Below, one piece after another: positions 42,623-50,410 of a stretch of DNA of 64,000 nucleotides (position 1 is its first letter; the number at the start of each line of letters is the position of its first letter). Below the pieces are notes generated by a model. That model had not been told where the DNA came from. It was given only the letters and a program-made list of their open reading frames with translations, and ran no database searches. The DNA is from Terriglobales bacterium (GTDB lineage Bacteria; Acidobacteriota; Terriglobia; Terriglobales; Acidobacteriaceae): the NCBI GenBank assembly GCA_035651995.1, contig DASRER010000039.1:119684-183683 (forward strand), given 5' to 3'. A program made the translations under genes and the position numbers.

Positions 42623-43449
42623 TGCCCCAGCCCGCAGAATTCCTCCGCGCCATGCGCGAAATCGCGCGCCACGCCGGCGCTCTGCTCCAGCGCCACGCCG
42701 CCCAGCGCGTCGCCATCGAGTACAAGGGCGAGGTCGACATCGTCACCATCGCCGACCGCGAGTCCGAGCAGCTCATCATGGGCCGCATCCGCTCGCTCTG
42801 GCCCACCCATGACGCCGTCGGCGAAGAAGGCACGCGCCGCTCCACCGGCAGCGACTTCATCTGGTACGTTGACCCGCTCGACGGCACCACCAATTTCGCG
42901 CACGGCTTTCCCGTCTACTGCGTCTCCATCGGCCTCGAGTACAAGGGCGAGCTGTTCGCCGCCGTCGTCTACGATCCCACCCGCGACGAGCTCTTCTCGG
43001 CCGGAAAAGGCTCAGGCGCCGAACTGAATGGCAAGCCGCTCCACGTCTCCGCGACAAAAAAACTTTCCGAAAGCCTGCTGGCCACCGGCTTCCCCGCCCA
43101 CAAACGCCACAAGAATCCCAACATCCACTTCTACCACCAGATCACCATGCGCTCGCACGGCGTGCGCCGCGCCGGCTCCGCTGCCCTCGACCTGGCCAAC
43201 ACCGCCGCCGGGCGCTTCGACGGCTTCTGGGAATTCAACCTCAATCCCTGGGACGTCGCCGCCGGCGCCCTCCTCGTCACCGAAGCCGGCGGCGCCATCT
43301 CCGACATGCACGGCCGCCCCTTCGACCACCGCAGCGCCCGCCAGACCCTGGCCACCAACGGCATCATCCACGCCGCCCTCGTCGACCAGTTCGACCAGAT
43401 TTTCGCCGGCCGCAACCTCGAACCACTGCCCGACCCGCGCGTGTTCTAG
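42622..43449 (+). CDS. Inositol monophosphatase family protein
   Basis: A 275-residue Mg-dependent phosphatase. Metal ligands are seen in GEEGTRR (the Glu of motif 1), WYVDPLDGTTNFAHGFPVYCVSIG (Asp-Pro-Leu-Asp-Gly-Thr motif), and NLNPWDVAAGALLVTEAGG (motif 2), with RAGSAALDLANTAAGRFDGFWE before it. It dephosphorylates inositol 1-phosphate or a related sugar phosphate. Coupled to the Hfq-like gene by a TGATG overlap, so both are one transcript. With the inositol-phosphate synthase at 10349 it could supply free inositol. Confidence 0.93.
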   Translation: MPQPAEFLRAMREIARHAGALLQRHAAQRVAIEYKGEVDIVTIADRESEQLIMGRIRSLWPTHDAVGEEGTRRSTGSDFIWYVDPLDGTTNFAHGFPVYCVSIGLEYKGELFAAVVYDPTRDELFSAGKGSGAELNGKPLHVSATKKLSESLLATGFPAHKRHKNPNIHFYHQITMRSHGVRRAGSAALDLANTAAGRFDGFWEFNLNPWDVAAGALLVTEAGGAISDMHGRPFDHRSARQTLATNGIIHAALVDQFDQIFAGRNLEPLPDPRVF

Positions 43450-43453
43450 CCAC

Positions 43454-43617
43454 AGGCGCCCTCGCATTCACCACGGACCGTGTGGACGCGGCCGACCCCG
43501 CCCGCGGGCCCCTCAACGTCGCAGGCTGTAGCGACGGGCGCCCTCGCCCGCCGGCAACCCACATCTGAGCACTGGGCCGCCACGACCTGCGTGGCGTGGA
43601 CGCCCTCGTCCGCGTCC
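43454..43617. repeat. Repeat cluster between the inositol monophosphatase gene and the aconitase-family gene
   Basis: Copies of three palindrome types: ccacggaccgtgtggacgcggccgaccccgcccgcg (43471-43506), tgtagcgacgggcgccctcgcccgccgg (43528-43553) and gcgtggacgccctcgtccgcg (43593-43613). The rest of the gap to 43734 shows degenerate gaccgacgaccaacgac tandem units (about 43694-43712). Confidence 0.65.
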
Positions 43618-43721
43618 CCCCATCACCGCGACCCTGGAGTGCCCACCCTTCCGCCGTCTTTTGGCGGAGGCTGGGAAACATCGGATGCTCCAGCGACCGA
43701 CGACCAACGACGCCTCCCTGC

Positions 43722-43727
43722 TAAAAT
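43722..43727 (+). promoter_or_regulatory. -10 hexamer of the aconitase-family gene, probably leaderless
   Basis: TAAAAT followed by six nt (cacgtt) and the GTG start at 43734. The spacing matches the other leaderless candidates. Confidence 0.5.
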
Positions 43728-43733
43728 CACGTT

Positions 43734-45764
43734 GTGATACCTGCGCTCCTCACCCGCGAAATCATCAAGCGACCCTCCCAAGTCCGCCTCCAGGGCCGCA
43801 TCCTGTTCCTCACCGAAGATCCCGCGCTCATCCGCCGCCAACTGGCCGGCGAGGACCTCCCCTGGGACACGAAAAATCCGGCCGCCAATCCCAAGCTGCG
43901 CGACGACATCTCCACCGACGAGATCACGCCCGCGCACATCTGCTTCTTCTTCGACGAAACCCTGGGCGAGTTCCCCTACACCGGCCTGAAGTGCGGCTCC
44001 GAACTCCCCATCAAGCGCACTGACGTGAAGAAGGGCGGGTTCGTCGCCGCCGTCAGCGGCAAGCGTCGCGGCAAAGGTTCCAGCCGTGAGCAGTCGCCTT
44101 ACGCCGAGCGCTCCGCCGGCATCCAGCTCGTCATCGCGGAAAACATCGAGCGCATCTACAAGCAGAACTGCCAGAACCTCGGCGTTCTCACTTCGACCAA
44201 CTTCTCGCTCATCGACAAGATTCGCGCCGGCCAGGAAATCCCGCTCTCCGAATTCACCGCGGGCGAAGACGAGATCACGCGCCAGGTCATCGAGTACGGC
44301 GGCCTGTTCCCCTTCAACGTCGCCCGCATGCAGAAAAAAGTATTTCTGCCGGCTATAACCACGCCCGAACGCCCCATGACGCTGGCGGAAAAAATCTTCG
44401 CCCGCCACATGGTCGACGAGCATGGCAACGTCGGCGTCCCCAGCGTCAAGCCCGGCGACACCGGCTTCGCCCGCACCGACCTGCGATTCAGCCACGAGTA
44501 CGTCACGCCCATGGCGGCCATCTTTTTCGAGCACTTCGTCGGCAAAGACGCCAAGGTCAACGATCCCGCATCTATCCTTTTTTTCCGCGACCACCTCACC
44601 TTCCTTGACGAGGTCCTTTCGGAAGAAAAGCGCAAGATGGGGCTGCTCGACCTCGCCACCCAGCTCAAGCTCAAACAGGAAGACTTCGGCAAGCGTCAGG
44701 GGATCAAGCTGCACGGCGAGCTCACCGACCGCAAGGGTTCAGAGGGAATCTGCCACTCGGTTATTACTGAAAGCTATGCCCTGCCCGGCCAGCTCAACGT
44801 CGGCTCCGACTCGCACACGCCGCACGTCGGCGCCGTCGGCTGCGTGGCCTTTGGCATCGGCACTACCGACGTCTTTAACTCCTGGATCACCAAAGACGTG
44901 CGCGTAAGAGTTCCAGAATCAGTGAAGGTTGTCATCCGCGGCAAGCGCCGCCCCAACGTCACCGCCAAGGACTTCATCCTCGTCCTGCTCGCGCTCGATT
45001 ACATCCGCAGCGGCAAGGCGCTCGCCAAAGTCATCGAGTACTCCGGCGAGGCCGTGGAAGAGCTGAGTGTTGACGAGCGCGCCACCATGACCAACATGGC
45101 CGCCGAGATCGGCGGCTTCACCGGCATCGTCGCGCCCGACGTGAAGGTCGTGAACTTCCTCGCCGAGCGCCGCGGCATGGACCGCGCCGAGGTCGAGCGC
45201 ATGATCGCCGGCCTCTCCAGCGACCCGGGCGCCGAGTACGCCCATGTCATCGAGCTCGACGCCGCTGATATCTACCCCATGGTCGCCACGCCCGGCGACC
45301 CCGGCAACGGCAAGTTCGTCCGCGACCTGAACACGCCCGTCCCGGTCGAGATCGCCTACGGCGGCACCTGCACCGCCGGCAAGAACGAAGACATGGACAT
45401 GTACGCGCGCGTGCTCACCGACGCCGTCCGCCAAGGCCGCCGCGTCGCCTCGTCCACGCGCTTCTACATTCAGTTCGGTTCTCAGGAAACGCGCGAATAC
45501 TGCGTGCGCAAGGGCTATCTCGACGTCTTCAGGCAAGCCGGCGCCATCGTCATCGAGCCCAGCTGCGGCGCCTGTATCAATGCCGGCCCCGGCGTGAGCA
45601 CGCGCCCTGACCAGGTTGTCATCAGCGCCCAGAACCGCAACTTCCCCGGACGCAGCGGCCCCGGCCAGATGTACCTCGCCTCACCCCTCACCGTCGCCGC
45701 CAGCGCCGTCGCCGGCTACATCCGCGAATACGAACCCGCCACCGAAACCGTCGCCGCCGACTAG
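43734..45764 (+). CDS. Aconitase/homoaconitase/isopropylmalate dehydratase family, swivel domain first
   Basis: A 676-residue 4Fe-4S hydro-lyase. The N-terminal domain (about residues 1-190) is LeuD-like swivel: DDISTDEITPAHI, then GKGSSREQSPYAERSAGIQLVIAENIERIYKQNCQNLGVL. The larger C-terminal domain is LeuC-like: HSVITESYALPGQLNVGSDSHTPHVGAVGCVAFGIGTTD, GGTCTAGKNEDM (first cluster Cys) and EPSCGACINAGPG (second and third). Order is the reverse of the common AcnA arrangement and fused, unlike LeuC/LeuD. It may isomerise citrate, homocitrate or isopropylmalate. GTG start. Confidence 0.88.
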   Translation: MIPALLTREIIKRPSQVRLQGRILFLTEDPALIRRQLAGEDLPWDTKNPAANPKLRDDISTDEITPAHICFFFDETLGEFPYTGLKCGSELPIKRTDVKKGGFVAAVSGKRRGKGSSREQSPYAERSAGIQLVIAENIERIYKQNCQNLGVLTSTNFSLIDKIRAGQEIPLSEFTAGEDEITRQVIEYGGLFPFNVARMQKKVFLPAITTPERPMTLAEKIFARHMVDEHGNVGVPSVKPGDTGFARTDLRFSHEYVTPMAAIFFEHFVGKDAKVNDPASILFFRDHLTFLDEVLSEEKRKMGLLDLATQLKLKQEDFGKRQGIKLHGELTDRKGSEGICHSVITESYALPGQLNVGSDSHTPHVGAVGCVAFGIGTTDVFNSWITKDVRVRVPESVKVVIRGKRRPNVTAKDFILVLLALDYIRSGKALAKVIEYSGEAVEELSVDERATMTNMAAEIGGFTGIVAPDVKVVNFLAERRGMDRAEVERMIAGLSSDPGAEYAHVIELDAADIYPMVATPGDPGNGKFVRDLNTPVPVEIAYGGTCTAGKNEDMDMYARVLTDAVRQGRRVASSTRFYIQFGSQETREYCVRKGYLDVFRQAGAIVIEPSCGACINAGPGVSTRPDQVVISAQNRNFPGRSGPGQMYLASPLTVAASAVAGYIREYEPATETVAAD

Positions 45765-45792
45765 CGCACCATCACAACATCACAGGTTGTAG

Positions 45793-45922
45793 CGGCGGGC
45801 GCCCTCGCCCGCCGTTATTCACCACGGACCGTGTGGACGCGCGCGACCTCGCCCGCGAGCACGCCACCAGCAAACACCGGGCGACCACAACCTGCGTGGC
45901 GCGGACGCCTTCGTCCGCGGGC
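45793..45922. repeat. Repeat cluster between the aconitase-family gene and nuoB
   Basis: Copies of tgtagcggcgggcgccctcgcccgccg (45789-45814), accacggaccgtgtggacgcgcgcgacctcgcccgcg (45821-45857) and gcgcggacgccttcgtccgcgg (45899-45920). The nuoB and aconitase-family genes are convergent and the repeats occupy most of the 233-bp gap. Confidence 0.65.
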
Positions 45923-45997
45923 TGCAGCGTCACGGAAGTTCGCGTTCGCCTCAGAAATCGGCGCCAATCCGCGCTGTCCGCGGTGAGTCTTTTGGAT

Positions 45998-46612
45998 TTA
46001 CCCCAGGTTCAGCGCCCGCTTGAACGAACCGCGCTCGCTGGCAATTTTTTCCTGCAGCAGCGTGATCGCATAAATCAGCTGCTCCGGTCGCGGAGGGCAT
46101 CCGGGAACGTACACATCCACAGGAATGAACTGGTTCACGCCCTGCACCAGCGCGTAGTTGTTGAACACGCCGCCCGAGGTGGCGCACGCGCCCATGCTGA
46201 TCACCCACTTCGGCTCGGGCATCTGCTCCCACAGCTGCCGGATCACCGGCGCCATCTTTTGCGAGACGCGTCCCGCCACGATCATCAAGTCAGCTTGCCG
46301 TGGCGATGGCCGGAATACCTCAGCCCCAAAGCGCGCAATGTCGAACCGCGACGCTCCCATTGCCATCATCTCGATGGCGCAGCACGCCAGGCCGAACGTC
46401 ATCGGCCACAGGGAATTCTTGCGCACCCAGTTCACTGCGCGGTCGAGCGTGGTCAGGATCACGCCCTCGGGCTGTTCGCCCGCGCCATACGTGACCTGCG
46501 CAATCCGCCTCGGATCGTGCTCGCTGCCCACCGCGTTCTCGAACACGGTGTGACCGCTCAGATGCGATTCCGCCGACGGAACGCTGGTGCTGATCTTGTC
46601 GGTCTCCGCCAT
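45998..46612 (-). CDS. nuoB: NADH-quinone oxidoreductase subunit B (stand-alone)
   Basis: A 204-residue subunit that carries the N2 4Fe-4S cluster of complex I at the quinone site. Its N2 ligands are present: the adjacent cysteines in [18 protein letters not shown], the Cys in [12 protein letters not shown], and the Cys in [12 protein letters not shown]. The family block [15 protein letters not shown] is intact, so it looks functional. No other nuo gene is adjacent; in most bacteria nuoB lies in a 14-gene operon. A TATAAT -10 sits only 6 nt before the ATG. Confidence 0.93.
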   Translation of the reverse strand: MAETDKISTSVPSAESHLSGHTVFENAVGSEHDPRRIAQVTYGAGEQPEGVILTTLDRAVNWVRKNSLWPMTFGLACCAIEMMAMGASRFDIARFGAEVFRPSPRQADLMIVAGRVSQKMAPVIRQLWEQMPEPKWVISMGACATSGGVFNNYALVQGVNQFIPVDVYVPGCPPRPEQLIYAITLLQEKIASERGSFKRALNLG

Positions 46613-46618
46613 GCCTCA

Positions 46619-46624
46619 ATTATA
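46619..46624 (-). promoter_or_regulatory. -10 hexamer of nuoB, probably leaderless
   Basis: Minus-strand TATAAT at 46619-46624 and the ATG at 46612 are separated by 6 nt (tgaggc). Confidence 0.55.
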
Positions 46625-46664
46625 GATGACGGAATATGCACAACGAAGGACTTGGGTGCCGCAA

Positions 46665-46738
46665 CTCAAGCCTTCTTTGGCTTGAGCGGAATTCCACGTT
46701 GAAGGGGCGCGTCTCGCGCCGAACGAGCGCGAGACGCG
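46665..46738. repeat. Two strong hairpins between the 48-aa gene and nuoB
   Basis: An 8-bp hairpin (46665-46672/46679-46686) and a 12-bp hairpin (46708-46719/46727-46738) lie downstream of the small gene and upstream of the nuoB promoter on the minus strand. The larger, 13 nt past the small gene's stop codon, could stop transcription although there is no T-tract. Confidence 0.6.
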
Positions 46739-46750
46739 AGGGAGGCGAGC

Positions 46751-46897
46751 CTACGCCGCCTTCTTCTGCCCTGACTGTTCCAGTTGATGCAGCAGCTCGT
46801 CGGTCACTGCGATCAGGTGATCAATCCACACCGTTTCCCGCAACTGCTGCGGCGGGACTAGGGGCGCGGGAGGAGGCAGCGTGTCCCTGGTGTCCAT
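46751..46897 (-). CDS. Very small protein, 48 aa
   Basis: A 49-codon frame with a good ribosome-binding site (AAGGAG, 4 nt before the ATG at 46897). The product begins MDTRDTLPPPAPLVPPQQLRE and then forms an amphipathic helix (TVWIDHLIAVTDELLHQLEQS) ending QKKAA. The proline-rich start and leucine-spaced helix resemble a small adaptor or protein-binding peptide. No family recognised. It is upstream of nuoB on the same strand and separated from it by hairpins. Confidence 0.55.
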   Translation of the reverse strand: MDTRDTLPPPAPLVPPQQLRETVWIDHLIAVTDELLHQLEQSGQKKAA

Positions 46898-47010
46898 GAC
46901 TCTCCTTCTTGATTGTGATCAACCGGCAGACGAGCGTGGCACTCATCAGATGAGGCGCCTGCCTCACCAGTTGTGCGCCAGCTCGCGCCGTCGTGCATCT
47001 CCCAAAATCG

Positions 47011-47070
47011 TTGCGGAGCGTGCGGGTCCGCCATCCTTTGCCGAGCGCCTTTTTGCTCCGCAAATGGCGG
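47011..47070 (-). ncRNA. Candidate H-type pseudoknot upstream of the 48-aa gene
   Basis: Two perfect interleaved pairings: 9 bp (47011-47019 with 47055-47063) and 7 bp (47028-47034 with 47064-47070). The second right arm starts exactly where the first ends, allowing coaxial stacking. It lies in the 215-bp gap between the PilZ gene and the 48-aa gene, whose transcript (minus strand) would carry it 114-173 nt before the start codon. No known riboswitch class is recognised; chance remains possible in such GC-rich DNA. Confidence 0.3.
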
Positions 47071-47112
47071 GAGCAACCCTCCATGAACCCTGGTTCAACG
47101 ACCACGGACCGC

Positions 47113-47721
47113 TCACTGCGGTTCCAGCCTCCGCTTCAGCTCCTGCTGCAGCGCGGCCGCGGCGGCCAATCCGGCCCGCTTGATCTCGTTCGCGCGGATC
47201 GCCAGCGGCTCGGGAATTTCGTTCTGTCCCAGAATGATGTCCGCGTTCCCCACGATCACCGCCAGCTGGCTGCTCAGCTCGTGCACGAATTTCAGCACGT
47301 CGCTGCCGGTCGCCGGCTCGCCCGCCAGCAATCGCCGGTACGCCGCCTCGCGACGGTTCTCCGGATACCGCGGCCGGCAGCTCAGGATCGCCGCCGCCAG
47401 TCCGTATCCGCGGTCCGAATCCGCCTCGCCGCGCACAATGTAGCCGTCGCACACGATCTCCAGGGGCGCCCCGCCGGTAAGCTGTGATGGCAGGGCCAGC
47501 CGGATCGCCACCGGCGTGTCTGACGCCAGCGGCTGCTGCGCGCGAAACAGGATTCCGGTGCAGCTCAGGTTTTCGCTCGTGCCCGCGTGCCAGTCCTGCT
47601 CTCCGCGGCAGCGATACTGCACCGGCCCCCGCACCGCAAAACGCTGCGACCGGCCGGGTGCACGCCCCGAGGCATCCGTTGGAACCGCCCGCCGTGCGCG
47701 CCGTTCAGACCACCACTTCAT
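47113..47721 (-). CDS. PilZ-domain protein with histidine-kinase-like dimerisation segment
   Basis: A 202-residue protein (start ATG 47721; a TTG at 47733 is possible). Residues about 20-115 are a PilZ domain with the c-di-GMP-binding RxxxR (RFAVR) and N-x-S-x-x-G (NLSCTG) motifs. A linker leads to a C-terminal helical segment (DVLKFVHELSSQLAVIVGNADIILG) that resembles the H-box region of histidine kinases (HELxxxLAVIxGN), including the histidine. No ATPase domain follows. It may bind c-di-GMP and dimerise or contact a response regulator. Its neighbours do not point to a pathway. Confidence 0.75.
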   Translation of the reverse strand: MKWWSERRARRAVPTDASGRAPGRSQRFAVRGPVQYRCRGEQDWHAGTSENLSCTGILFRAQQPLASDTPVAIRLALPSQLTGGAPLEIVCDGYIVRGEADSDRGYGLAAAILSCRPRYPENRREAAYRRLLAGEPATGSDVLKFVHELSSQLAVIVGNADIILGQNEIPEPLAIRANEIKRAGLAAAAALQQELKRRLEPQ

Positions 47722-48078
47722 GAGCCCATTCAAAACTACGCGCGCGTTTCGCGCTAATTACGGAAGCGCAGCGCAGCCGCGCATCCGGACACTCCGGCCC
47801 TGTCCTCCTGCCGGGATGATTGGTTACTCGTGGACAACCTTTTCTGGTTCACCACAGACCATCGGCGGAAGTCCCCGGCGCCCGCGTCTGCGGGCGCCCC
47901 GCGCGTCCGCCTCTTTTGGCGTTTGGGCGCCGCTCCCATCGCCACGCATTCCGGGCAACCACAGACCGTTTGGCGCGGACGGCCTCGTCCGCGTGCTCGC
48001 GCCACCACCGGCCGTGTGGACGCGGACGCCCCCGCCCGCATGGAGGCGCCTCCCGAAAGCGAGCCACGCAACCAGCGC
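47722..48078. repeat. Gene-free interval with palindromic repeats
   Basis: No gene supported. Repeat copies: ggcgcggacggcctcgtccgcg (47972-47993) and ccaccggccgtgtggacgcggacgcccccgcccgc (48003-48038). The rest has GC-rich open frames on both strands but no ribosome-binding sites or conserved motifs. Confidence 0.6.
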
Positions 48079-48408
48079 CTACACTCTCCGCGCCGCCCGG
48101 CGCGGAAACACGAGACCGTGCGCCTTCATGTCCACGCGCTCCCCGATGAACGCCACGCCCTCGCTCTGCAGCCGCAGCCGCTGCTCTAGCGCGTGCTCAC
48201 CCCGCAGCAGGATTCGTCCTTGCGCGCCCACCACGCGCTGCCAGGGCAACCCGCGCGAGCCATGCAGCGCCCACACCACCTGCCGCGCCGCTCCCGGATA
48301 CCCGGTCGCACGCGCCACTTCCCCGTAGCTGGCGACCTTGCCCTTCGGAATGCGCGTCACCGTCTGCCGGATCTGCGCCAGCATCCCTTCTGCTTTCGCC
48401 CTACCCAT
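48079..48408 (-). CDS. Alkyltransferase-like protein (ATL, MGMT family)
   Basis: A 109-residue DNA-binding protein of the O6-alkylguanine alkyltransferase fold that lacks the reactive cysteine: the expected PCHRV reads PWQRV, with tryptophan replacing cysteine as in many ATLs. Other blocks: ARVPKGKVASYGEVA-like IPKGKVASYGEVARATGYPGAARQV. ATLs flip alkylated bases and recruit nucleotide-excision repair rather than repairing directly. The ATG at 48408 is chosen over a longer frame. Single gene. Confidence 0.85.
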   Translation of the reverse strand: MGRAKAEGMLAQIRQTVTRIPKGKVASYGEVARATGYPGAARQVVWALHGSRGLPWQRVVGAQGRILLRGEHALEQRLRLQSEGVAFIGERVDMKAHGLVFPRRAARRV

Positions 48409-48612
48409 GCGCGCAATGTAGCAGATGCCTGCCCGGGCAGGAACGTAGCGTTGCGTCGCCCGTGTCTGCTTGTTCCGATGTTCTATTCCGCGTCGGACGA
48501 CCGGAAGCGCCAGGCGGCGCGCTCGCACCTTGCCTGCGAGTCACCCGAGGGCACCGAAATTGTCGTCCTGAGAAACTCGGGTGAGAGAGAAGTCTTTTGT
48601 GTCTGCCTTGGC

Positions 48613-49554
48613 CTACTTCGACGGATTCGTGAAGTATCCCGTCCGATGCCGCGCCGTCATCTCGCCGCTGCCCGCCGGCGGCGTCACCTTCACTTCAATC
48701 CGCCGGAACTCCGAGTCTGAAACTCTCCGGCTCGGGTAGTAGCCCAGCAGATATTGCGTGCGCAGCTCTTCGTCAATTTTGTGGAACACCTCGTCCAGCC
48801 GCGCTGTCGTGTCCGCGTAAAAATACTTGCCGCCCGTGTCCTTCGACAGCTGGATCAGCGCGTGCTCCCCGCCCGTGTTCCGCCCGGCGCTCGACGCGAT
48901 CGGAACAATGATCACGCTGTACACCAGCGCTTCCGCCGTGAGCGCCTCGCGCCGCGCCTCCAGGTAGTCCACCTGGCTGGCCGTGTCGCCGCCGTCGGTC
49001 ACGATCACCAGCACCTTGCGTCCGCGCCGCCCGCTCAGCGCCTCCGATCCCAGGTAAACCGCGTCGAACACCGCCGTCGCCGAGCCCACACGCACGCCAT
49101 CGATGCCGCGATCGATCGCCTTCAGGTCCGCCGTGAAGGGCACCATCTCCTTCACGACCTCGTCGAACTGATACAGCGACAGCCGGTCCACCGGACGCAG
49201 AATGGTGTGCACGAACCGCCGCGCCGACTCCAGCTCCAGCCGGATGTCCTTGCGCGTGCTCAGCGATGTGTCAATCGCCAGCACGATCGAAAGCGGCTGC
49301 TCCGCCTCGCGGTCGAACACCGCGATCTTCTGCGGCTCGTCGTCCTCCGCCAGCCGGAAGTTGTCGCGCGTCAGCCCCGCCACCGGCGAACCGTTCGCGT
49401 CGAGCACGCTCACGTACACGTTCACCAGCTTCACGTCCACTTTCAGCGTGGTGGCCGGCGCGTCCTGCGGATTTTCGGGAGCCGCCGTTGGCTGCTGCGC
49501 GGGAGCAGCGAGCGCGCGCAGAAACAGGATTGCGATGAGGGCGCCGCGCTTCAT
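48613..49554 (-). CDS. VWFA-related (von Willebrand factor A) domain secreted protein
   Basis: A 313-residue exported protein: signal ALIAILFLRALAAPAQ, then a proline/threonine linker and a short beta-strand domain (LKVDVKLVNVYVSVLDANGSPVAGLTRDNFRLAEDDEPQKIAVFDRE) typical of the acidobacterial VWFA-related family, followed by a VWA domain with the MIDAS motif D-T-S-L-S and TDGGDTAS. The C-terminal strands carry YLLGYYPSRR. Likely a surface or periplasmic protein-interaction factor. Its ATG overlaps the moaDE stop codon (ATGA), so the two genes are coupled. Confidence 0.85.
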   Translation of the reverse strand: MKRGALIAILFLRALAAPAQQPTAAPENPQDAPATTLKVDVKLVNVYVSVLDANGSPVAGLTRDNFRLAEDDEPQKIAVFDREAEQPLSIVLAIDTSLSTRKDIRLELESARRFVHTILRPVDRLSLYQFDEVVKEMVPFTADLKAIDRGIDGVRVGSATAVFDAVYLGSEALSGRRGRKVLVIVTDGGDTASQVDYLEARREALTAEALVYSVIIVPIASSAGRNTGGEHALIQLSKDTGGKYFYADTTARLDEVFHKIDEELRTQYLLGYYPSRRVSDSEFRRIEVKVTPPAGSGEMTARHRTGYFTNPSK

Positions 49555-50333
49555 CTGGTTTGCGTGGCGTCCGGCGGCTCGTCGGGCGAGGCCGAGCGCA
49601 GCCCGGCTCCGCTTTTCGCAATCTCCGCCGGAAACGGTTCGCCATCCGCCCACACCGCGCCGTCCTCGAAATACTCTTTTTTCCAAATGGGCACCGTCTT
49701 CTTCAGCGTGTCGATGATCCACCGGCACGCCTCGAACGCCGCCGCGCGATGCGCCGAGAAAACCGCGATGAACACGCTCGACTCGCCAACCTCCAGCCGC
49801 CCCAGCCGGTGCACGATCGCCGCCTCGCGCACCGCGAACTTCTCCAGCGCCTGCGCCCGCAGCTTCGCCATCTCCGCCAGCGCCATCGGCTCGTAAGCCT
49901 CGTAATCCAGATACAGCGTCTTCCGCCCGCGGCTGTGGTTGCGCACAATGCCGTCAAACATCACGATCGCGCCATCCTCCGGCCTTTCCAGCGGCGGCAC
50001 GATGCTGTGCGCGTCAATCTTTTCGTGCACCATCCCCACTCGCGGATACCCCGGCCCCACCACCGCGCCCTCGCCGCCGCCGCTCACCGGCGGCAGCAGC
50101 GCCACTTCATCATTGTTCTTCAGGCGCGACTCCGGCCGCGCGTACTCCTGGTTCACGCTCATCGCCAGCGACGCCCGCCACTTCCCCAGCCGCGGCTCCG
50201 CCTGCTCATAGCGCGCCACCAGGTCGCCAACCGTCGCCCCTTCAGGCAGCAACACGGTCTCCCCCGCGCGCCCCAGCACGTCCTTCAGCACCCCAAAAAA
50301 CAGAACTCGCACCTGCATGATGAGCGCGGCCAC
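49551..50333 (-). CDS. moaDE: MoaD-MoaE fusion, molybdopterin synthase
   Basis: A 260-residue fusion. Residues 1-~86 are MoaD-like (ubiquitin fold: VRVLFFGVLKDVLGRAGETVLLPEGATVGDLV, ending ALLPPVSGGG, which contains the Gly-Gly that accepts sulfur). The rest is MoaE (HSIVPPLERPEDGAIVMFDGIVRNHSRGRKTLYLDYEAYEPMA, with the catalytic lysine region KKTVPIWKKEYFEDG). It makes molybdopterin from precursor Z. MoaD normally needs a free C-terminal Gly, so this fusion would need cleavage, as reported for mycobacterial MoaX. Start GTG 50333 or ATG 50318. Confidence 0.9.
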   Translation of the reverse strand: MAALIMQVRVLFFGVLKDVLGRAGETVLLPEGATVGDLVARYEQAEPRLGKWRASLAMSVNQEYARPESRLKNNDEVALLPPVSGGGEGAVVGPGYPRVGMVHEKIDAHSIVPPLERPEDGAIVMFDGIVRNHSRGRKTLYLDYEAYEPMALAEMAKLRAQALEKFAVREAAIVHRLGRLEVGESSVFIAVFSAHRAAAFEACRWIIDTLKKTVPIWKKEYFEDGAVWADGEPFPAEIAKSGAGLRSASPDEPPDATQTR

Positions 50334-50410
50334 GCCGCTCTCCCATCATAGATGATGGAACGCCTAAGTCCGGCTCGCTTGCGGAAAGCGCCGATCGCCT
50401 GGCCCGGAGA

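Noticed and set aside
47754..48071. Open frames on both strands between the PilZ and ATL genes
   Set aside because: They cross palindromic repeats (gcgcggacggcctcgtccgcg and others); arginine/glycine-rich products, no ribosome-binding sites.
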